A stretch of DNA of 64,000 bases from Bacillus alkalicellulosilyticus (GTDB taxonomy: Bacteria; Bacillota; Bacilli; Bacillales; Bacillaceae_F): NCBI RefSeq assembly GCF_002019795.1, contig NZ_KV917381.1, positions 2,105,210-2,169,209 on the forward strand, read 5' to 3'. Both the position numbers and the translations under genes were made by a program. The notes under the pieces were generated by a model. That model searched no databases, was not told the DNA's origin, and worked only from the letters and a program-made list of their open reading frames with translations. Shown here in pieces: positions 61,731 through 64,000 of the stretch (its first letter is position 1; each line of letters opens with the position of its first letter).

Positions 61731-61916
61731 ATGCTTGACGCTAGCGAAATAAAGGAAATCCTACGCCGACAGAACATGTCGGTAAATGAAAAAGAAATTC
61801 CTTTGATACATCAAGTCCTTTCAACCATATATAAAGAACAAGTAAACATGAATGCATTCCCAGACATACATGAAACGGTCCCGCTCACCATTGTTGACCA
61901 GGAGATGATAACATGA
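61731..61916 (+). CDS. Small amidase-partner protein (AtzG/GatC-like), 61 aa
   Basis: ATG 61731 follows AAAGGAGG by 7 bases. The 61-residue helical protein (LDASEIKEILRRQNMSVNEKEIP) overlaps the amidase start by 4 bp (ATGA), implying translational coupling. Short partners of GatA-like amidases such as AtzG occur in this position and stabilise the larger subunit. Assignment is by context more than by sequence. Confidence 0.6.
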   Translation: MLDASEIKEILRRQNMSVNEKEIPLIHQVLSTIYKEQVNMNAFPDIHETVPLTIVDQEMIT

Positions 61917-63298
61917 CAAATTTACACACGTTAACAGCAAGTGAACTAGGTCCTTTATACAAACATAATCATATATCTCCTGTAGAAGTGACAAAAGAAA
62001 TCATAAACCGCATCGAAAAAGTGAATCCAGTTATCAATGCTTATATTACGACTGTTCCTGAAGTCGCATTAGCCCAAGCAAAGAAAGCTGAACAAGAGAT
62101 GATATCAGGAAATTATAAAGGTCCTCTTCATGGGATCCCAATTGGTATAAAGGATAATTTTGATACAAAAGGGATTCGAACAACTGTTGGTTCAAAATTA
62201 TTGTCCGAAAATATCCCCTCTGAAACTGCATTTACTGTAAAAAAATTAATGGATGCTGGTGGGATTATGTTAGGTAAGTTGAGCATGCATGAATTTGGTG
62301 GAGGATTAACAAATACGAACCCTGTATATGGTCATGTGCGTAATCCTTGGAATATCAATCATGTTCCTGGTGGTTCAAGTGGAGGAAGTGGTGCAGCGTT
62401 AGCAGCTGGAATGGCCACGCTTGCTACAGGTACAGATACATTTGGTTCTATTAGAGTTCCTGCATCAATGTGTGGTGTTTATGGACTAAAGCCTACTTAC
62501 GGACTGATTAGCACAACCGGAGTGGCTCCTTTGGCATGGTCATTAGACCATCCAGGTCCAATGGCACGGTCGGTCTCTGATTTAGCACTTATGCTACAAT
62601 ACATGACTGGGCACGACCCAGAAGATCCAGCTAGTTTAAAAGTTCCATCACCACAGTATTCTCAAACACTGAATCAAGGTATTCAAGGCCTGAAGGTTGG
62701 GATTCCTACTGCATTTCTAGAAGGTCTCGACCCAGAAGTTAGCAAACTCTTTAATCAAGCGGTCAATACACTTAAAAACCTAGGAGCAGAAGTAAAAGAA
62801 ATAAAGATACCAGAACTCTCACTCGCCTCTTTTGCATCATATGTTGTCACAACCGGTGAAGCATCGGCTTATCATTATGAATGGCTTCAAACAAAATCGG
62901 AACAATATGCACCTGATGTTCGGATATTTTTCCAAGCGGGTGCGGTTACCACGAGTCCTCAATATGTTAGAGCGCAACAAATCCGAAGAGAGTTAATAAA
63001 AGCGATTAAGAACGCATTTCAAGAAGTTGATGTGTTGGTAGGTCCGTCTGTACCTATAACTACACCTAGATTTTCTGAGAACTGGGATGAACAAAATTTA
63101 GAAATCACAAGGAAATCGATGCCATTCACTGCTCCACCTGCTCTTTCAGGAATCCCAAGTCTTGCTGTACCTATGGGCTTGTGTTCATGTGGGGTACCTG
63201 TAGGAATGCAGTTCATGGGAAACCATTTATCAGAACAATTATTGCTTCAAGTGGCTAGCGCTTGGGAACAAACGGACCCTCTCCGTGTTACCATGTAA
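61913..63298 (+). CDS. Amidase-signature family hydrolase (GatA/AtzE-like)
   Basis: A 461-residue amidase. The Ser-cisSer-Lys triad is visible: Lys in GIPIGIKDNFDTKG, Ser in GGSSGGSGAALAAG and nucleophilic Ser in TGTDTFGSIRVPAS. The usual GTDTGGS has Phe in place of the first Gly. The C-terminus ends GVPVGMQFMGNHLSEQLLLQVA. It hydrolyses an amide such as a carboxamide or biuret-type substrate; it is not the tRNA-amidotransferase GatA, which normally sits with gatC and gatB. Substrate unknown. Confidence 0.9.
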   Translation: MTNLHTLTASELGPLYKHNHISPVEVTKEIINRIEKVNPVINAYITTVPEVALAQAKKAEQEMISGNYKGPLHGIPIGIKDNFDTKGIRTTVGSKLLSENIPSETAFTVKKLMDAGGIMLGKLSMHEFGGGLTNTNPVYGHVRNPWNINHVPGGSSGGSGAALAAGMATLATGTDTFGSIRVPASMCGVYGLKPTYGLISTTGVAPLAWSLDHPGPMARSVSDLALMLQYMTGHDPEDPASLKVPSPQYSQTLNQGIQGLKVGIPTAFLEGLDPEVSKLFNQAVNTLKNLGAEVKEIKIPELSLASFASYVVTTGEASAYHYEWLQTKSEQYAPDVRIFFQAGAVTTSPQYVRAQQIRRELIKAIKNAFQEVDVLVGPSVPITTPRFSENWDEQNLEITRKSMPFTAPPALSGIPSLAVPMGLCSCGVPVGMQFMGNHLSEQLLLQVASAWEQTDPLRVTM

Positions 63299-63333
63299 AA
63301 CACTAAAACATGCTCTATGGCTTCACTGGTCAC

Positions 63334-63371
63334 AAAACCCGTTGTGAGAAAACCCACTCCCAACGGGTTTT
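63334..63371 (+). terminator. Amidase terminator
   Basis: AAAACCCGTTG pairs with CAACGGGTTTT across a 16-base loop. Confidence 0.85.
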
Positions 63372-63399
63372 AATAGATGGTGGCGGTTTCGCTCAATGC

Positions 63400-63449
63400 T
63401 AAGAGGTTAAGACAAAAGGAAAAAAAACAACCTTATGTCTTAACCTCTT
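63400..63449. terminator. Hairpin, GACAAAAG-type family
   Basis: AAGAGGTTAAGACAAAAGG pairs with CCTTATGTCTTAACCTCTT across an A-rich loop. It follows GGTTTCGCTCAATGC, a word related to that at 45430. The 445 bp from 63450 to 63894 show no gene that I can support. Confidence 0.8.
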
Positions 63450-63894
63450 CATATTTTCTTACCTTATTGAACTATGCCCTGAATTCATTCAAGGTGTTTT
63501 ACAACCCTTTCCATCTTTTTACACTTTACACCAAGGAATTTAACAGACTACCCAACGCATATGCCGTTAGAAGTATGCCAACTATTTTGAAGTGAAAAGC
63601 CTAATCCTCCTTATTTTACCGAGGAATTAAGCATAAGTTTTCCACAATCGTGCTAGTTATGGATTATTTTCTACTGAATAGTTTCGTTGTACTGTGAAGT
63701 AAATAGCTCTGTTGTTTTTTAGTATTTTTTATTTAAAATAAGCGGCCATTTGTAATATTTATCGAATAAACATACCAATAAAATTTCAACTAATAGTTGA
63801 ACATGCATATCACACAGGACGTTAGACCTATATCTAATTACCCTTATTTACTATATGGTTAATATGTTAGCCCTAGGTCTTTACAGGAGGGTTA

Positions 63895-64000
63895 ATGTTT
63901 CAAATAGGTGATATTGTATACTTTGAAGGTAAAGAATACCAAATTCTTTGGATATACAGCAATGGTGGCTGTGAATTAGTGGAAAGCAGCTTTGCTAGTG
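63895..64000 (+). CDS. Partial gene at the window end, hypothetical
   Basis: ATG 63895 follows AGGAGG at 63885-63890 and the frame stays open to the last base (35 residues, opening MFQIGDIVYFEGKEYQILWI). The start resembles small KOW/SH3-like beta proteins common in Bacillaceae. The remainder lies outside the window, so no function is assigned. Confidence 0.6.
   Translation, partial: MFQIGDIVYFEGKEYQILWIYSNGGCELVESSFAS

Noticed and set aside
63377-63595. A 72-codon frame after the amidase
   Set aside because: It spans the terminator hairpin at 63400-63449 and has no binding site.

Overview
The window looks like a piece of chromosome from a low-GC, endospore-forming Bacillaceae species, probably an alkaliphile of the Halalkalibacter/Alkalihalobacillus type. 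Support for this: strong AGGAGG-type ribosome binding sites with frequent TTG/GTG starts, a type B RNase P RNA, a CotD-type spore coat gene, GpsB, MrfA/MrfB (YprA/YprB), a ykoK-type Mg2+ riboswitch, and a secreted GH11-CBM36 xylanase of the XynJ kind known from alkaliphilic Bacillus. Genus assignment is inference. No tRNA, CRISPR array, complete insertion sequence or prophage was seen.

Region by region. (1) 1-8.6 kb is a sugar-acid catabolic cluster: an IlvD/Edd-type dehydratase (partial), a U32-peptidase-like protein, an IclR regulator, two FAH-family enzymes, a two-piece UxaA-type dehydratase, a semialdehyde dehydrogenase and a 2-hydroxyacid dehydrogenase. Together they outline a Weimberg-like route from a pentonate to 2-oxoglutarate. 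A perfect 17-bp inverted repeat (2477-2514) upstream of the second operon is the likely IclR operator. (2) 8.7-24.4 kb holds housekeeping and envelope genes: an MmcB-like nuclease, a phosphoesterase, a TVP38-family membrane protein, DUF3231, an HmoB-like monooxygenase, a nitroreductase, a NodB deacetylase, a triple-PAS histidine kinase, a LysM L,D-transpeptidase, two aldo/keto reductases, and MgtE behind an M-box riboswitch followed by an MgtC-like protein. (3) 24.4-30.4 kb has a divergent DUF3231/DUF438 pair, the xylanase with a cre site, a repeat-rich 700-bp spacer and an MFS exporter.

(4) 30.4-41.7 kb closely resembles the yprA-yprB-cotD-ypsA-gpsB-rnpB-ypsC neighbourhood of Bacillus subtilis: DNA repair, spore coat, cell division, RNase P RNA and rRNA methylation, then a DUF2564 protein, a HesB-like protein and an M32 carboxypeptidase. 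(5) 41.7-50.1 kb has an acyltransferase, a GH18 protein, a CoA-binding protein and parE-parC. (6) 50.3-53.9 kb has a hypothetical gene and a large secreted GH13 amylase with starch-binding modules behind cre-like and LacI-type operator-like sites. (7) 54-57 kb is AT-rich accessory DNA: two small membrane proteins, a free-standing LAGLIDADG endonuclease, and an ECF sigma/anti-sigma pair with a candidate autoregulatory promoter. (8) 57.2-64 kb has a heterodimeric ABC exporter, a VOC protein, a small protein plus amidase pair, and a partial gene at the edge.

The least explained items are a four-way-junction-like structured element at 28537-28635, a dispersed family of hairpins with a shared GACAAAAG core at the ends of several operons, dispersed GCGTACACG/GCGAACACG repeats, and the U32-like gene inside the sugar-acid cluster.
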